NCBI GenBank assembly: GCA_049802235.1
Contig: JBARMB010000051.1
Coordinates: 21,746 to 85,745, forward strand
DNA: 64,000 bases
Direction of reading: 5' to 3'
Source: VBDM01 sp049802235
Lineage (GTDB): Bacteria; Pseudomonadota; Gammaproteobacteria; Burkholderiales; SG8-39
Position numbers and translations under genes: made by a program. The notes beneath the pieces were generated by a model, which did no database searches, was not told the DNA's origin, and saw only the letters and a program-made list of their open reading frames with translations. Shown piece by piece: positions 8,298 to 17,210 of the stretch; the first letter of the stretch is position 1, and every line of letters begins with the position of its first letter.

Positions 8298-9193
8298 GAT
8301 CGCTGCATGACCTCGACGAACACGTCCTCGAGGTCCGGCTGCATCAGCTCGAGCTCCTCGATGCGGCAGCCGCCCTCGCGGATGCGCGCGAGCGTGGGTT
8401 CGACCTCATCATAACCCTTCAGCCGCAGGACGTGGCCGGCCGCATTGCTCGCATGCTCGAGCGGGCGCAGCGCCTCGGGAAACGCCGCCCCCGCGACCCG
8501 CACCCGCAGGAACAATTGATGCACGCGCTTGAGCAGATTGGATGTGGAATCGAGCGCCACGATGCGGCCCTGCTTCAGCATGGCGATCCGCTGGCACAAC
8601 ATCTCGGCCTCCTCGAGGTAGTGCGTGGTGAGTACGATGGTGTGCCCGTCGCCGTTCAGCCGGCGGATGAACTGCCATAGCGCCTGCCGCAACTCCACGT
8701 CGACGCCCGCAGTCGGCTCATCGAGCACGATCACCGGCGGCTTGTGCACCAGTGCCTGCGCCACCAGCACCCGCCGCTTCATGCCGCCGGAGAGCGCGCG
8801 CATGTTCACGTCGGCCTTGGACGCGAGGTCGAGGTTCAGCATGATCTCGTCGATCCAGACATCGTTGTTGCGCAGGCCGAAATATCCGGACTGGATTCTG
8901 AGGGTCTCGCGCACGCTGAAGAACGGATCGAACACCAGCTCCTGCGGCACCATACCGAGCGAGCGACGCGCGGCGCGGTAGCGTTCGCGCACGTCGTGTC
9001 CCATCACCCGAACGCTGCCGCTGTCGGCGCGAGCCAGGCCGGCCAGGATGCTGATGAGAGTGGTCTTGCCGGCGCCGTTCGGGCCGAGCAGCCCGAAAAA
9101 TTCGCCTCGAGGAATTTCAAGGTCAATGCCGGCGAGCGCCTGAAGCGGTCCGAAGCGCTTGTGGACCTCGCGAATTTCGATCGCCGCGGTCAT
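8294..9193 (-). CDS. ABC exporter ATP-binding protein (YadG-like)
   Basis: The 299-residue protein has Walker A GPNGAGKTT near residue 39, Q-loop VPQELVFDP, signature ALSGGMKRRV near residue 135, Walker B VIVLDEP and the H-loop LTTHYLEEAE. The C-terminal 90 residues form the extra domain usual in ABC-2 drug or polymer exporters. It starts 30 bp after mlaB and overlaps the permease gene. The pair is likely transcribed from the mla promoter. Confidence 0.92.
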   Translation of the reverse strand: MTAAIEIREVHKRFGPLQALAGIDLEIPRGEFFGLLGPNGAGKTTLISILAGLARADSGSVRVMGHDVRERYRAARRSLGMVPQELVFDPFFSVRETLRIQSGYFGLRNNDVWIDEIMLNLDLASKADVNMRALSGGMKRRVLVAQALVHKPPVIVLDEPTAGVDVELRQALWQFIRRLNGDGHTIVLTTHYLEEAEMLCQRIAMLKQGRIVALDSTSNLLKRVHQLFLRVRVAGAAFPEALRPLEHASNAAGHVLRLKGYDEVEPTLARIREGGCRIEELELMQPDLEDVFVEVMQRS

Positions 9194-9223
9194 GCCGTGA
9201 GTTTTGCGTGCCGCGGGGAAAAT

Positions 9224-9511
9224 TCAGGCAGCCGCCGCCTGCAGCAGCTCGGAGACTCCGTAGAGCTTGGCGAGATTCTGCATCGCGACCGGAAGATTCT
9301 CCAGACGCAGCTCGCTGTTATTGCCGGCCGCGAACCGCAGCCAGTCGATGGCGAGAGCCACCGCAGCCGAATCGACTTCGGTTACACCGCGGAAATCCAC
9401 CACGCGCGCACCCTGCCGGAGGTGTTCCCTTGCGGCGCCGACCAGGCCCGGAACGGTGTCGAGCGTGACCGGGCCTTCGAGGATCAGCGACTCGCCTTCG
9501 CGCCGGATCAC
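9224..9511 (-). CDS. mlaB: STAS-domain protein MlaB
   Basis: This 95-residue STAS-fold protein is the small cytoplasmic subunit of the MlaFEDB phospholipid transporter. The core GARVVDFRGVTEVDSAAVALAI carries the conserved Asp-Ser at the STAS phosphorylation-like position near residue 60. It overlaps mlaC by 4 bp and is the last mla gene on the minus strand. Position in the operon and length support MlaB; sequence alone would only give STAS domain. Confidence 0.88.
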   Translation of the reverse strand: MIRREGESLILEGPVTLDTVPGLVGAAREHLRQGARVVDFRGVTEVDSAAVALAIDWLRFAAGNNSELRLENLPVAMQNLAKLYGVSELLQAAAA

Positions 9512-10137
9512 GTCTTGGCGGCTCCGGATTTCGCGTCGGCGTCGCGGTTCTTGGTCGCGAGCGACTTGATCAGGCCGTCGACCCCGTGCTCACGGACCTC
9601 GCTGGCGAAGGTCTCGCGATAAGTCGTGACCAGGCTCACACCGTCGACCTTGACATCGAAGACCTTCCACCCCGTCGGCGTTTTCTCCATCCCGTAGTCG
9701 ATCGGGATCGATTGCGTGCCGGGTTGCTTCACCTCCGATTTCACCGTGACTTCGGTGTCCTCGGGTTTGGCGCGCAGCGGCTTGAATTCGATCACCTGGT
9801 CGCGGTAACTCGTCAGCGCTGCCGAATAGGTGCGCACCAGCAGCGTCCTGAACTCGGCGGTCAGCGCCTTCTGCTGGTCGGGCGAGGCCAGGCGCCAGTT
9901 GCGCGCCATGGCGAGCTGGGTCATGTGGGTGAAATTGAAATGCGGCAGGACCTTGGATTCGACCAGGTTGGCGATCTTCCTCGAGTTCCCGGCCTGGATG
10001 TCCTTGTCCTGCTTGACGATGGCGAGGACGTCCTGAGCGATGGTCTTCACCAGCTCGTCGGGAGCGGTGTCCTGCGCCTGCGCCAAGGGCGCAAGCAGGA
10101 CCAAAACAAAGGAGAGCAGAAGTTTCATGAAAGTCAA
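9508..10137 (-). CDS. mlaC: Periplasmic phospholipid-binding protein MlaC
   Basis: MlaC shuttles phospholipid between outer-membrane MlaA and inner-membrane MlaFEDB. The 209-residue protein has a clear Sec signal peptide (LLLSFVLVLLAPLAQAQ). The MlaC/Ttg2D fold follows, with HFNFTHMTQLAMARNWR near residue 75 and LVRTYSAALTSYRD near residue 110. It overlaps mlaA by 4 bp upstream and mlaB by 4 bp downstream, indicating tight coupling. Confidence 0.94.
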   Translation of the reverse strand: MTFMKLLLSFVLVLLAPLAQAQDTAPDELVKTIAQDVLAIVKQDKDIQAGNSRKIANLVESKVLPHFNFTHMTQLAMARNWRLASPDQQKALTAEFRTLLVRTYSAALTSYRDQVIEFKPLRAKPEDTEVTVKSEVKQPGTQSIPIDYGMEKTPTGWKVFDVKVDGVSLVTTYRETFASEVREHGVDGLIKSLATKNRDADAKSGAAKT

Positions 10138-11000
10138 TGCGTCGTGGTGATTAATGGCGCGGCATCTTTCCCGGGGTCAGCCGTGACCGGCTGGCCCTCG
10201 GCGCTGACGGAAGGGTCGGACATTGGCGGGACGTGTACCGAGCCGGGCCTGCCCGCGGCCGGCGCCTGGTTCTTCGGCTCCTCCGGCTCGTCCATCTCGT
10301 CCGGCTCGGGCGGCGGATTGCCGTCATAGACGAGGTTGCGGCGACGCTGCAGCCAGGCGGCGCGCACGTACGAATACTTGTCGAGCGCGGCCTTCTCGAT
10401 CGCGTTCGTGGCATCGAGGACCCTTTCGCGGTTGCTCACCGCGCGCGCCGCGTACGCCGTGTTGCGGCTCGGTACATGGTCGAGGTTCAGCACCGGATCG
10501 CCTTTGGCGTCGATGAGCAGCACGCTGATGCCGTCGCGCACCGTGGACGGACCCAGGAACGGCAGCACCAGATACGGACCGGAGCCGAGGCCCCACTTGC
10601 CGAGGGTCTGGCCGAAGTCCTCGTTATGCTTCTCCAGTCCCATGTCGGAGGCGAAGTCGATCGCACCGAACAGTCCCAGGGTTGAATTGAACGCAAACCG
10701 CAGGAAATCACCCAACCCCTGCTCGAACTTGCCCTGCAGCACATTGTTGGCGGAAATCCAGACGTCATCGAGGTTGGAGAAAAAATTCGAGACGCCGGTG
10801 CGGAAAAAAGCCGGCGTCGCCGCGCGGTAGCCCTGCGCCACCGGTTTCAGCACCGCGGTGTCGATGCCGTCGTTCAAGCTGAAGATTGCGCGGTTGATCG
10901 GCTCGAGCGGATCGGTCGGGTTTGCTCCGGTCGTGGCACAACCTGTCAGCGTTACCGCCAGCAGCAACACCATACTACCCGTCCTCCTGGCCATGTTCAT
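10134..11000 (-). CDS. mlaA: Outer-membrane lipoprotein MlaA (VacJ)
   Basis: MlaA extracts mislocalised phospholipids from the outer leaflet of the outer membrane. The 288-residue protein has a lipoprotein signal with lipobox LTGC near residue 20. The family body follows: DPLEPINRAIFSLND, NFFSNLDDVW, FLRFAFNSTLGLFGAIDFA and GPYLVLPFLGPSTVRDG. A Pro/Glu-rich C-terminal tail of about 60 residues is probably disordered. An ATG two codons downstream (10994) is also possible. Confidence 0.95.
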   Translation of the reverse strand: MNMARRTGSMVLLLAVTLTGCATTGANPTDPLEPINRAIFSLNDGIDTAVLKPVAQGYRAATPAFFRTGVSNFFSNLDDVWISANNVLQGKFEQGLGDFLRFAFNSTLGLFGAIDFASDMGLEKHNEDFGQTLGKWGLGSGPYLVLPFLGPSTVRDGISVLLIDAKGDPVLNLDHVPSRNTAYAARAVSNRERVLDATNAIEKAALDKYSYVRAAWLQRRRNLVYDGNPPPEPDEMDEPEEPKNQAPAAGRPGSVHVPPMSDPSVSAEGQPVTADPGKDAAPLITTTH

Positions 11001-11023
11001 ATTTTACAACTCTTTGTTTTTAC

Positions 11024-11497
11024 CTACTTCTTTTCGCCGCCTTCAGCGGCTTTATTGTACATAAATTGACCGATCAGACTCTCCAGAACGACCGCGGACT
11101 GCGTAAGCTTTAACGTATCGCCATTTTTCAAGTTGACCGGATCGCCGCCGGCGGCGAGGCCGATGTACTGCTCGCCCAGCAGCCCCGCAGTGAGAATTTT
11201 GGCCGAAGTGTCCTTGGGAAACTGGTAACGGCCGTCGATGTTCAACGTCACCACCGCCTCGAACGATTCGTTGTCGAAGCGGATGTCACCGACCCTGCCG
11301 ATGACCACGCCGGCAATCTTTACCGGCGCACGGATCTTCAGCCCGCCGATGTTATCGAACTTGGCCTTGATCTGATACGTATCCGCGGCGGAGAGCGAGG
11401 TGAGATTGGCAACCTTCAGCGACAGGAACAGCATCGCGCCGATGCCGATCACGGCAAAGATTCCTACCCACAGGTCAAGTTCTTTTCGCGTTATCAT
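11024..11497 (-). CDS. mlaD: MCE-domain protein MlaD
   Basis: MlaD is the inner-membrane-anchored MCE ring subunit of the Mla transporter. The 157-residue protein has one N-terminal transmembrane helix (residues 10-30), then an MCE domain with YQIKAKFDNIGGLKIRAPV and ILTAGLLGEQYIGL. The C-terminal helix (VVLESLIGQFMYNKA) would form the hydrophobic pore of the hexamer. It sits 3 bp downstream of mlaE. Confidence 0.95.
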   Translation of the reverse strand: MITRKELDLWVGIFAVIGIGAMLFLSLKVANLTSLSAADTYQIKAKFDNIGGLKIRAPVKIAGVVIGRVGDIRFDNESFEAVVTLNIDGRYQFPKDTSAKILTAGLLGEQYIGLAAGGDPVNLKNGDTLKLTQSAVVLESLIGQFMYNKAAEGGEKK

Positions 11498-11500
11498 GAA

Positions 11501-12298
11501 TCAGGTTCCTCTAAACATCAGTGCGGTCATGACGAAGTCGAGCGCGAGGATCGCGAGCGACGAAGTCACCACGGTGCGCGTCGTCGCGCCCGATACGCCC
11601 TCCGCGGTGGGCGGGGCGTCGTAGCCCTCGAACACCGCGATCCCGGTCACGGCGACCCCGAACACCAGGCTCTTGATGACGCCGTTCAGGATATCCTCCC
11701 GGAAGTCCACCGCCGCCTGCATCTGCGACCAGAAGGAGCCCTCGTCGACGCCGATCAGCCGGACGCCGACGAGGTAACCGCCGAACACGCCCATCGCCGA
11801 GAACAGCGCCGCAAGCAGCGGCATCGAGATCACGCCGGCCCAGAAACGCGGCGCAACCACCCGCGCGATCGGATCCACCGCCATCATCTCCATGGCCGAA
11901 AGCTGCTCGGTCGCCTTCATCAGGCCGATTTCGGCGGTGATCGCGGAGCCGGCCCGGCTGGCAAACAGGAGGCCCGCAATCACCGGCCCAAGCTCGCGCA
12001 CCAGCGACAGCGCCACCAGCACCCCGAGCGCATCGGACGAGCCGTACCGGGCCAGCGTATCGTAACCCTGCAGGCCGAGCACCATGCCGACGAACAGGCC
12101 CGACACCAGGATGATGATGAGCGACATCACCCCGGCGAAATAGATTTCGCGAACGGTGAGATGGAAGCGCCGGAAGCTGGTACCCGATTCCTTCAGTATC
12201 AACCAGAAAAAGCGAATCGCGAATCCGAGCCGCCAGACCCAGTTGTCGACGATGCGGGTCCCGAGTGCCCGCAGCAGTTCCGCGATGCGCCCCATCAT
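11501..12298 (-). CDS. mlaE: Phospholipid transporter permease MlaE
   Basis: MlaE is the permease subunit of the MlaFEDB transporter. The 265-residue protein has the usual five or six membrane segments and the family signature around LASRAGSAITAEIG and QLSAMEMMAVDPIARVVAPR. The coupling region that contacts MlaF is in this stretch. It overlaps mlaF by 4 bp upstream and is followed after 2 bp by mlaD. Confidence 0.96.
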   Translation of the reverse strand: MMGRIAELLRALGTRIVDNWVWRLGFAIRFFWLILKESGTSFRRFHLTVREIYFAGVMSLIIILVSGLFVGMVLGLQGYDTLARYGSSDALGVLVALSLVRELGPVIAGLLFASRAGSAITAEIGLMKATEQLSAMEMMAVDPIARVVAPRFWAGVISMPLLAALFSAMGVFGGYLVGVRLIGVDEGSFWSQMQAAVDFREDILNGVIKSLVFGVAVTGIAVFEGYDAPPTAEGVSGATTRTVVTSSLAILALDFVMTALMFRGT

Positions 12299-13095
12299 TG
12301 CGCCAGGAGGTCCTGTCGGTATTCCGGCGCCGGATAATGGAACGGCACCGGGCCGTCGGGCTCGCCGTAGACGAACTGGCGCAGCGACGGATGCTTCGAA
12401 GCCCGGACCTGTTCAGGCGTGCCGTGAAATTCGATCTTGCCCGCCGACATGTAGTAGACATAATCGACCAGTTCCAGCGCTTCGGCCACGTCGTGGGTCA
12501 CGACAATCGAAGTCGCGCCGAGCGCGTCGTTCAGGCGCCGGATCAGCTGCGCGATCACCCCGAGCGAGATCGGGTCGAGCCCGGCGAACGGCTCGTCGTA
12601 CATGATCAGCATCGGGTCGAGGGCGATCGTGCGCGCGAGCGCCACCCGCCTCGCCATACCGCCGGAGAGCTCCGCGGGCATGAGGTCGGCCGCGCCGCGG
12701 AGGCCGACCGCCTGCAGCTTGATCAATGCCATGTCGCGGACGAGCGGCTCGGGAAGGTCGGTGTGCTCGCGCATCTGGAATGCGACGTTGTCGAATGCCG
12801 TCATATCGGTGAACAGGGCACCGAACTGGAACAGCATGCCCATCTTGCGCCGGAGCACGAACAGCTCGTCATGACCGAGCTTGTGCACGACGCGGCCGGC
12901 GACACGGACCTCGCCGGCGCTCGGCCGGAGCGCCCCGCCGATCAGGCGCAGCAGCGTCGTCTTGCCGCAGCCGGAAAGGCCCATGATCGCGACCACCTTC
13001 CCCCGCGGGACGACGAGATCGATGTGCTTCAGAATCTGGCGCCGGTCGTAGGCGAAGGTCACGCCTTCGACTTCGACCAGATTGTCTGTAATCAC
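12295..13095 (-). CDS. mlaF: Phospholipid transporter ATP-binding protein MlaF
   Basis: MlaF powers the Mla transporter. I prefer the GTG at 13095, giving 266 residues starting MITDNLVEVEGVTFAYD, the normal family start and size. Walker A is GLSGCGKTT, the signature is LSGGMARRVALAR, Walker B is LIMYDEP and the H-loop is VVTHDVAEAL. A longer upstream frame has an unrelated Arg/Ser-rich N-terminus. The gene heads the mla operon, and about 170 bp separate it from the divergent ABC gene at 13269. Confidence 0.93.
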   Translation of the reverse strand: MITDNLVEVEGVTFAYDRRQILKHIDLVVPRGKVVAIMGLSGCGKTTLLRLIGGALRPSAGEVRVAGRVVHKLGHDELFVLRRKMGMLFQFGALFTDMTAFDNVAFQMREHTDLPEPLVRDMALIKLQAVGLRGAADLMPAELSGGMARRVALARTIALDPMLIMYDEPFAGLDPISLGVIAQLIRRLNDALGATSIVVTHDVAEALELVDYVYYMSAGKIEFHGTPEQVRASKHPSLRQFVYGEPDGPVPFHYPAPEYRQDLLAQ

Positions 13096-13268
13096 GGGCT
13101 CGTGCGCCAAAGTGCGAAAGGGCGAAAGGGCGAATTCTAGCGTAGAACAGCATGGCCAAACAATTTGCGTCTCGGCCGAATTGCGCCGGTGCGCCGATCG
13201 CCGTGAAGCCACGGGGTCTTTGCGCTATCATCGCCTCACTCCTTCATCCAGTAACTGCCTGCCCGGCC

Positions 13269-14000
13269 ATGACCGAATCGGTGGTTCGATTCCGTGGAGT
13301 CAGCAAGAACTTCGGTCGCACGCGCGTGCTGCGCGGGATCGACCTCGATATTCCTGCCGGAATATCCCTGGGACTCGCGGGCGTCAACGGCGCCGGCAAG
13401 ACCACGCTGATCAAATGCCTGCTCGATTTCTGCGAACTCGACACGGGCATGATCGAGGTGCACGGCGCCGGGCATCGCCGCCCGGAGGCGCGCGCGCGCC
13501 TCGCGTTCCTGCCGGAGCGCTTCATCCCGCCCTATTTCCTCACCGGGCGCGAGTTCGTGCGCATGATGCTGCGGCTGTTCGGGCACAAATGCGGGGAGGA
13601 GAGCATCAGCGCAATGTTCGAGTCCCTCGACCTCGATGTCGCTGCGCTCGACAGGCCGGTACGCGCCTATTCCAAGGGCATGACGCAGAAACTCGGGCTC
13701 GCCGCGTGCCTGCTCTCGGGCCGGGACTTGTACATCCTCGACGAGCCCATGAGCGGCCTGGACCCGAAGGCGCGGGCGCGGGCGAAGGACCTGCTGCTCG
13801 GGTTGAAGGCGCAGGGATGCACGCTGCTCCTCACCTCGCATTCTCTCGCCGACATCGAGGAAATCTGCGACCATATGGCAGTCCTGCACCAGGGAACGCT
13901 CGCCTATTCGGGACCGCCGCGCGGACTGTGCGAACGCCACGGCGAGACTTCGCTGGAGCGCGCCTTCCTGAGGTGCATCGATTCCGTCGCCCATGACTGA
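13269..14000 (+). CDS. ABC exporter ATP-binding protein at the left edge of the pilus locus
   Basis: The ATG at 13269 gives a 243-residue ATPase starting MTESVVRFRGVSKNFGR. It has Walker A GVNGAGKTT, a degenerate signature AYSKGMTQKLGLA near residue 140, Walker B LYILDEP and H-loop LLTSHSLADIEE. No permease is adjacent; the only unpaired ABC-2 type permease nearby is at 30644-31408, across the pilus genes. The gene overlaps the response regulator by 8 bp and so is likely in the same operon. An exporter of unknown substrate is the best description. Confidence 0.85.
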   Translation: MTESVVRFRGVSKNFGRTRVLRGIDLDIPAGISLGLAGVNGAGKTTLIKCLLDFCELDTGMIEVHGAGHRRPEARARLAFLPERFIPPYFLTGREFVRMMLRLFGHKCGEESISAMFESLDLDVAALDRPVRAYSKGMTQKLGLAACLLSGRDLYILDEPMSGLDPKARARAKDLLLGLKAQGCTLLLTSHSLADIEEICDHMAVLHQGTLAYSGPPRGLCERHGETSLERAFLRCIDSVAHD

Positions 14001-15417
14001 GAACGCCAAACCGAGCCTGCTGATCGTCGACGACGACCCGCTCATCACCGACACCCTGTCCTATGCGCTGGGCAAGGACTTCGAGGTGTTGGTGAGCGAT
14101 TCGCGCCGGCACGCCGTGAGCCTGCTGCGTCAGCTCGATGACGCGCCGCAGTTGGCGCTGGTGGACCTGGGTCTTCCGCCTTCGCCGCACCGGCCCGACG
14201 AGGGCTTCCAGCTGATCAGCGACCTGCTCGCGCACTCACCGGCGATGAAGATCCTGGTGCTCTCGGGCCAGAACGACGCCGCCAACGCGCGCCATGCGCG
14301 CACCCTCGGTGCCGCCGAGTTCGTCGCCAAGCCCTGCGACCCGGAGAACCTGAAGAAGATCCTGCTGCACGCGCTGCAATTCCGCGCCGCCGAGATCTCG
14401 GGCGAAGGCGTCGCGGAGGCCGATCCGCTGATCGGCAAGAGCCCGGCCCTGCAGAAGCTGAAGAGCCAGATCAGCCAGTACGCCGATTCGCCGTTCCCGG
14501 CCCTCATCGAAGGCGAGTCCGGAACCGGCAAGGAAGTGGTGGCAAATCTCCTGCATCGCCTGTCGTGGCGGCGCTCCAAACCCTGGTTCGCGCTCAACTG
14601 CGCCGCGATCGCGCCGACGCTGGTCGAGCCGACGCTGTTCGGCTACACCAAGGGCGCGTTCACCGGGGCGACGCAGAACAAGTCCGGCTACTTCGAGGAC
14701 GCGAGCGACGGAACCCTGTTTCTCGACGAAATCGGCGAGCTGCCGCTCGAGCTGCAGGCAAAGCTGCTGCGCGTGCTCGAGAACGGCGAATACCAGCGCG
14801 TCGGAGAGACGCAGCAGCGCTTCTCCCATGCCCGCGTGATTGCGGCTACGAACCGCGATTTGCGGCAGGAGATCAGGAAAGGCAATTTCCGCACCGACCT
14901 GTATCACCGCCTGTCGGTCTTCACGATCAGCGTGCCACCGCTGCGCGACATGGACGAGGACCGCACGCTGCTTCTCGATCACTACCGCAAGTTCTACGCC
15001 GAGCAGGCGAAACTGGCGCCGTTCGCATTTGACGACCCGGCGCAGAAAGCCTGGCGCGAATATCACTTTCCCGGCAATGTGCGCGAGCTGCGCAATATCG
15101 TAATCCGCCTCACCACCAAATACGCCGGCCAGAAACTCTCGCCGGCCGAACTCGAGCCGGAATTCGACATCGAGACGCCGGTCGATGCGGCACCGGGCCT
15201 GCAGTCGGATCCGGAGACCCTCATGGAGCAGGCGCAACGTCATCTTCAGCGCGAACGCGGCTTCAACCTCGACCAGATGCTGAAAGCGTGGGAACACGGC
15301 TACATCGAAGCCGCAATGAAGCTGACGCACGGCAACGTCAGCCAGGCGGCAAAGATGCTCGGCATCAACCGCACCACGTTGTACTCGCGCATGGAAGCGC
15401 TGCAAAAACAGCAGTGA
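13993..15417 (+). CDS. Sigma-54-dependent response regulator, NtrC/PrsR-like
   Basis: The 474-residue protein has three domains. A receiver (residues 8-125) carries the phosphoacceptor Asp in LALVDLGLPP near residue 58 and Lys in VAKPCDP. An AAA+ domain (about 145-375) has Walker A GESGTGKE, the sigma-54-contacting GAFTGA loop and Walker B GTLFLDEI. A C-terminal Fis-type helix-turn-helix reads GNVSQAAKMLGINRTTLYS. The intact GAFTGA shows it activates RpoN holoenzyme. The likely partner kinase is at 28817-30538 and a likely target is the sigma-54 promoter at 32230. The domain layout resembles PrsR of exosortase systems, but no exosortase is seen. Confidence 0.9.
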   Translation: MTENAKPSLLIVDDDPLITDTLSYALGKDFEVLVSDSRRHAVSLLRQLDDAPQLALVDLGLPPSPHRPDEGFQLISDLLAHSPAMKILVLSGQNDAANARHARTLGAAEFVAKPCDPENLKKILLHALQFRAAEISGEGVAEADPLIGKSPALQKLKSQISQYADSPFPALIEGESGTGKEVVANLLHRLSWRRSKPWFALNCAAIAPTLVEPTLFGYTKGAFTGATQNKSGYFEDASDGTLFLDEIGELPLELQAKLLRVLENGEYQRVGETQQRFSHARVIAATNRDLRQEIRKGNFRTDLYHRLSVFTISVPPLRDMDEDRTLLLDHYRKFYAEQAKLAPFAFDDPAQKAWREYHFPGNVRELRNIVIRLTTKYAGQKLSPAELEPEFDIETPVDAAPGLQSDPETLMEQAQRHLQRERGFNLDQMLKAWEHGYIEAAMKLTHGNVSQAAKMLGINRTTLYSRMEALQKQQ

Positions 15418-15469
15418 AGGGTGACTCGAAAATGGTGGGACGCGGGCCCCGATGATGGCGACAATCGAC

Positions 15470-15497
15470 AATTCGCGATTCACGATTCACCGTTCAC
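15470..15497. repeat. Second tandem 7-bp array (GATTCAC type)
   Basis: Consecutive heptamers AATTCGC, GATTCAC, GATTCAC, CGTTCAC lie between the response regulator and the MshM-like gene. They match the array at 641-668 in unit, phase and copy number. The rest of the 15418-15545 gap shows no convincing promoter. Confidence 0.65.
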
Positions 15498-15545
15498 CGG
15501 CGCGGCGTGCCACCGACCGCGACGCGGGCTGAACCTTCCTGCATC

Positions 15546-17033
15546 ATGTATCTCGAACACTTCGGGCTGAACGAGCCGCCGTTCCGGATCACTCCCCACA
15601 CCGATTTCTTTTTCCAGGGCGCCAACCGCGGTGCGACGCTCGAAGCGCTGCTCTACGCCATCACCCACGACGAAGGCATCGTCAAGGTCTCGGGCGAGGT
15701 CGGCAGCGGCAAGACCATGCTGTGCCGCGTACTCATCGAGCGATTGCCGAAGAACGTCGAAACCATCTATCTCGCCAACCCGTCGCTCGCGCGCGACGAG
15801 ATCCTGCTCGCGATCGCCGACGAACTGAAGCTGGAAGCCGACGGGCAACGCGCCACCCGCCTGATACGGGCGCTGCAGGACCATCTGATCCTGCTGTTTG
15901 CGCAAGGCCGCCGCGTCGTCGTGCTGATCGACGAGGCGCACGCGATGCCCAAGGAGACGCTCGAGGAAATCAGGCTGCTGTCGAACCTCGAGTCGAACCG
16001 CCACAAGCTGCTGCAGATCGTGTTGTTCGGGCAGCCGGAACTCGACGCGCATCTCAACACTGCCGACATGCGGCAGTTGAAGGAGCGCATCACTCACGGC
16101 TTTCGCCTGGAGCCGCTGGTGCGAAGCGATGTCGAGAGCTATATCGACTTTCGCATGCGCGCGGCGGGCTATCGCGGGCCCAACGTGTTCACGCCGGCGG
16201 CGACCAAGCTGATCGCCGGGGCCTCCGAAGGGCTCACCCGGCGCGTCAACATTCTCGCCGACAAGGCGCTGCTCGCCGCCTTCGCCGACGGCACCCACGC
16301 AGTTACCGCCGCGGAGGCGAAGAGAGCGATCCGGGATTCGGAGTTCTATCGGCCCCCACGCAACTTGCAGAAGCTCTGGATCGGCGCCGGCGCCCTCGCC
16401 GCCGGGCTCGCTCTCGGTTGGGGCGTGCACCTGATGCTCTCGGCCGGCGCAGCGCGATCGTCGGCTCAGATCTCCCCGGTTGCGCGTGCGGCGGCGCCGG
16501 CCCCCGGGGCACACGGCAACGGCGCGCCGATACCGGCTGCTCCTGCACAATCTGCGCCGAGGCCGGCGCGAGCGCAGGCAGGAGCGCTCGCCGACCTGCC
16601 TGCCTCGACTCTGCGGGTCGCTTCCGTGACGGCGGAGATACCCGCTTCGCCGGTCGGAATTGCCGAGACGGCTCACCGCGGACCCAAACCCCCGCAGCAA
16701 GGCAAGATCACACGTGAGCGCTTTGACGCCACCCTGGAATGGCTCCGCACGGCACCCGGGGACCATTATGCGATTCAACTGCTCACGGCGAAGTCGTCAG
16801 AGCTGGCGAGCATGGAAGATTTCTTGCTCAAGGCATCCAAGCTAGTGCCGGTTGAGGAACTTCTCGTCTACAGCGTAAAAATCGACGGCCAGCAATATTA
16901 CCGCGCCGCGTTCGGGTCTTACCCAAGCCAGGGAGAGACGCTCGCGGCGATGAAGCAACTCCCGCCTCCGCTTAAGGTGGGGCAGCCGTTCCCCAGGAGC
17001 GTCGAAAGAATGCGCAGCCAGAACCGCCAATGA
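15546..17033 (+). CDS. mshM: ExeA/MshM-like AAA ATPase with periplasmic SPOR-like tail
   Basis: The ATG at 15546 gives 495 residues starting MYLEHFGLNEPPF, the classic ExeA/MshM opening. Walker A is GEVGSGKTM near residue 51, Walker B is VVLIDEAHAMP, and QIVLFGQPELD is conserved. A single membrane helix lies near residues 280-300. A Pro/Ala-rich linker then leads to a C-terminal region beginning YAIQLLTAKS, which resembles a SPOR peptidoglycan-binding domain. Such proteins are thought to help secretin insertion across the cell wall. It is followed by a 177-bp gap before the secretin gene. Confidence 0.88.
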   Translation: MYLEHFGLNEPPFRITPHTDFFFQGANRGATLEALLYAITHDEGIVKVSGEVGSGKTMLCRVLIERLPKNVETIYLANPSLARDEILLAIADELKLEADGQRATRLIRALQDHLILLFAQGRRVVVLIDEAHAMPKETLEEIRLLSNLESNRHKLLQIVLFGQPELDAHLNTADMRQLKERITHGFRLEPLVRSDVESYIDFRMRAAGYRGPNVFTPAATKLIAGASEGLTRRVNILADKALLAAFADGTHAVTAAEAKRAIRDSEFYRPPRNLQKLWIGAGALAAGLALGWGVHLMLSAGAARSSAQISPVARAAAPAPGAHGNGAPIPAAPAQSAPRPARAQAGALADLPASTLRVASVTAEIPASPVGIAETAHRGPKPPQQGKITRERFDATLEWLRTAPGDHYAIQLLTAKSSELASMEDFLLKASKLVPVEELLVYSVKIDGQQYYRAAFGSYPSQGETLAAMKQLPPPLKVGQPFPRSVERMRSQNRQ

Positions 17034-17057
17034 AGGTGCGCAAAAGCATTTTTTGGC

Positions 17058-17163
17058 TTGACAAATCAGTTTGTTATGAAGCTCTGTTATACTGAAACTA
17101 AGGGTTAGATGTCGATCACACATATCCGGCATCTGCGGCCAGTAAGTAATCCTGCCGTTATAC
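17058..17163 (+). promoter_or_regulatory. Putative promoter region before the secretin gene
   Basis: An extended -10 element TGTTATACT (17085-17093) lies 120 bp before the secretin start. The decamer GTTATACTGA occurs twice, at 17087 and 17157, which could mark tandem -10 elements. A TTGACA hexamer at 17058-17063 is 24 bp from the first TATACT, too far for a standard -35. The gap between mshM and mshL is the longest inside the forward pilus gene run, which fits an internal promoter. Confidence 0.4.
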
Positions 17164-17210
17164 TGAGATCGGGAGATTTTGCTCCAATACTTTAGAACAA
17201 GGATTCGGAG

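Noticed and set aside
17058..17093. TTGACA and TATACT as a standard sigma-70 promoter
   Set aside because: The spacing is 24 bp, well outside 16-18 bp. Only the extended -10 was kept as a candidate.
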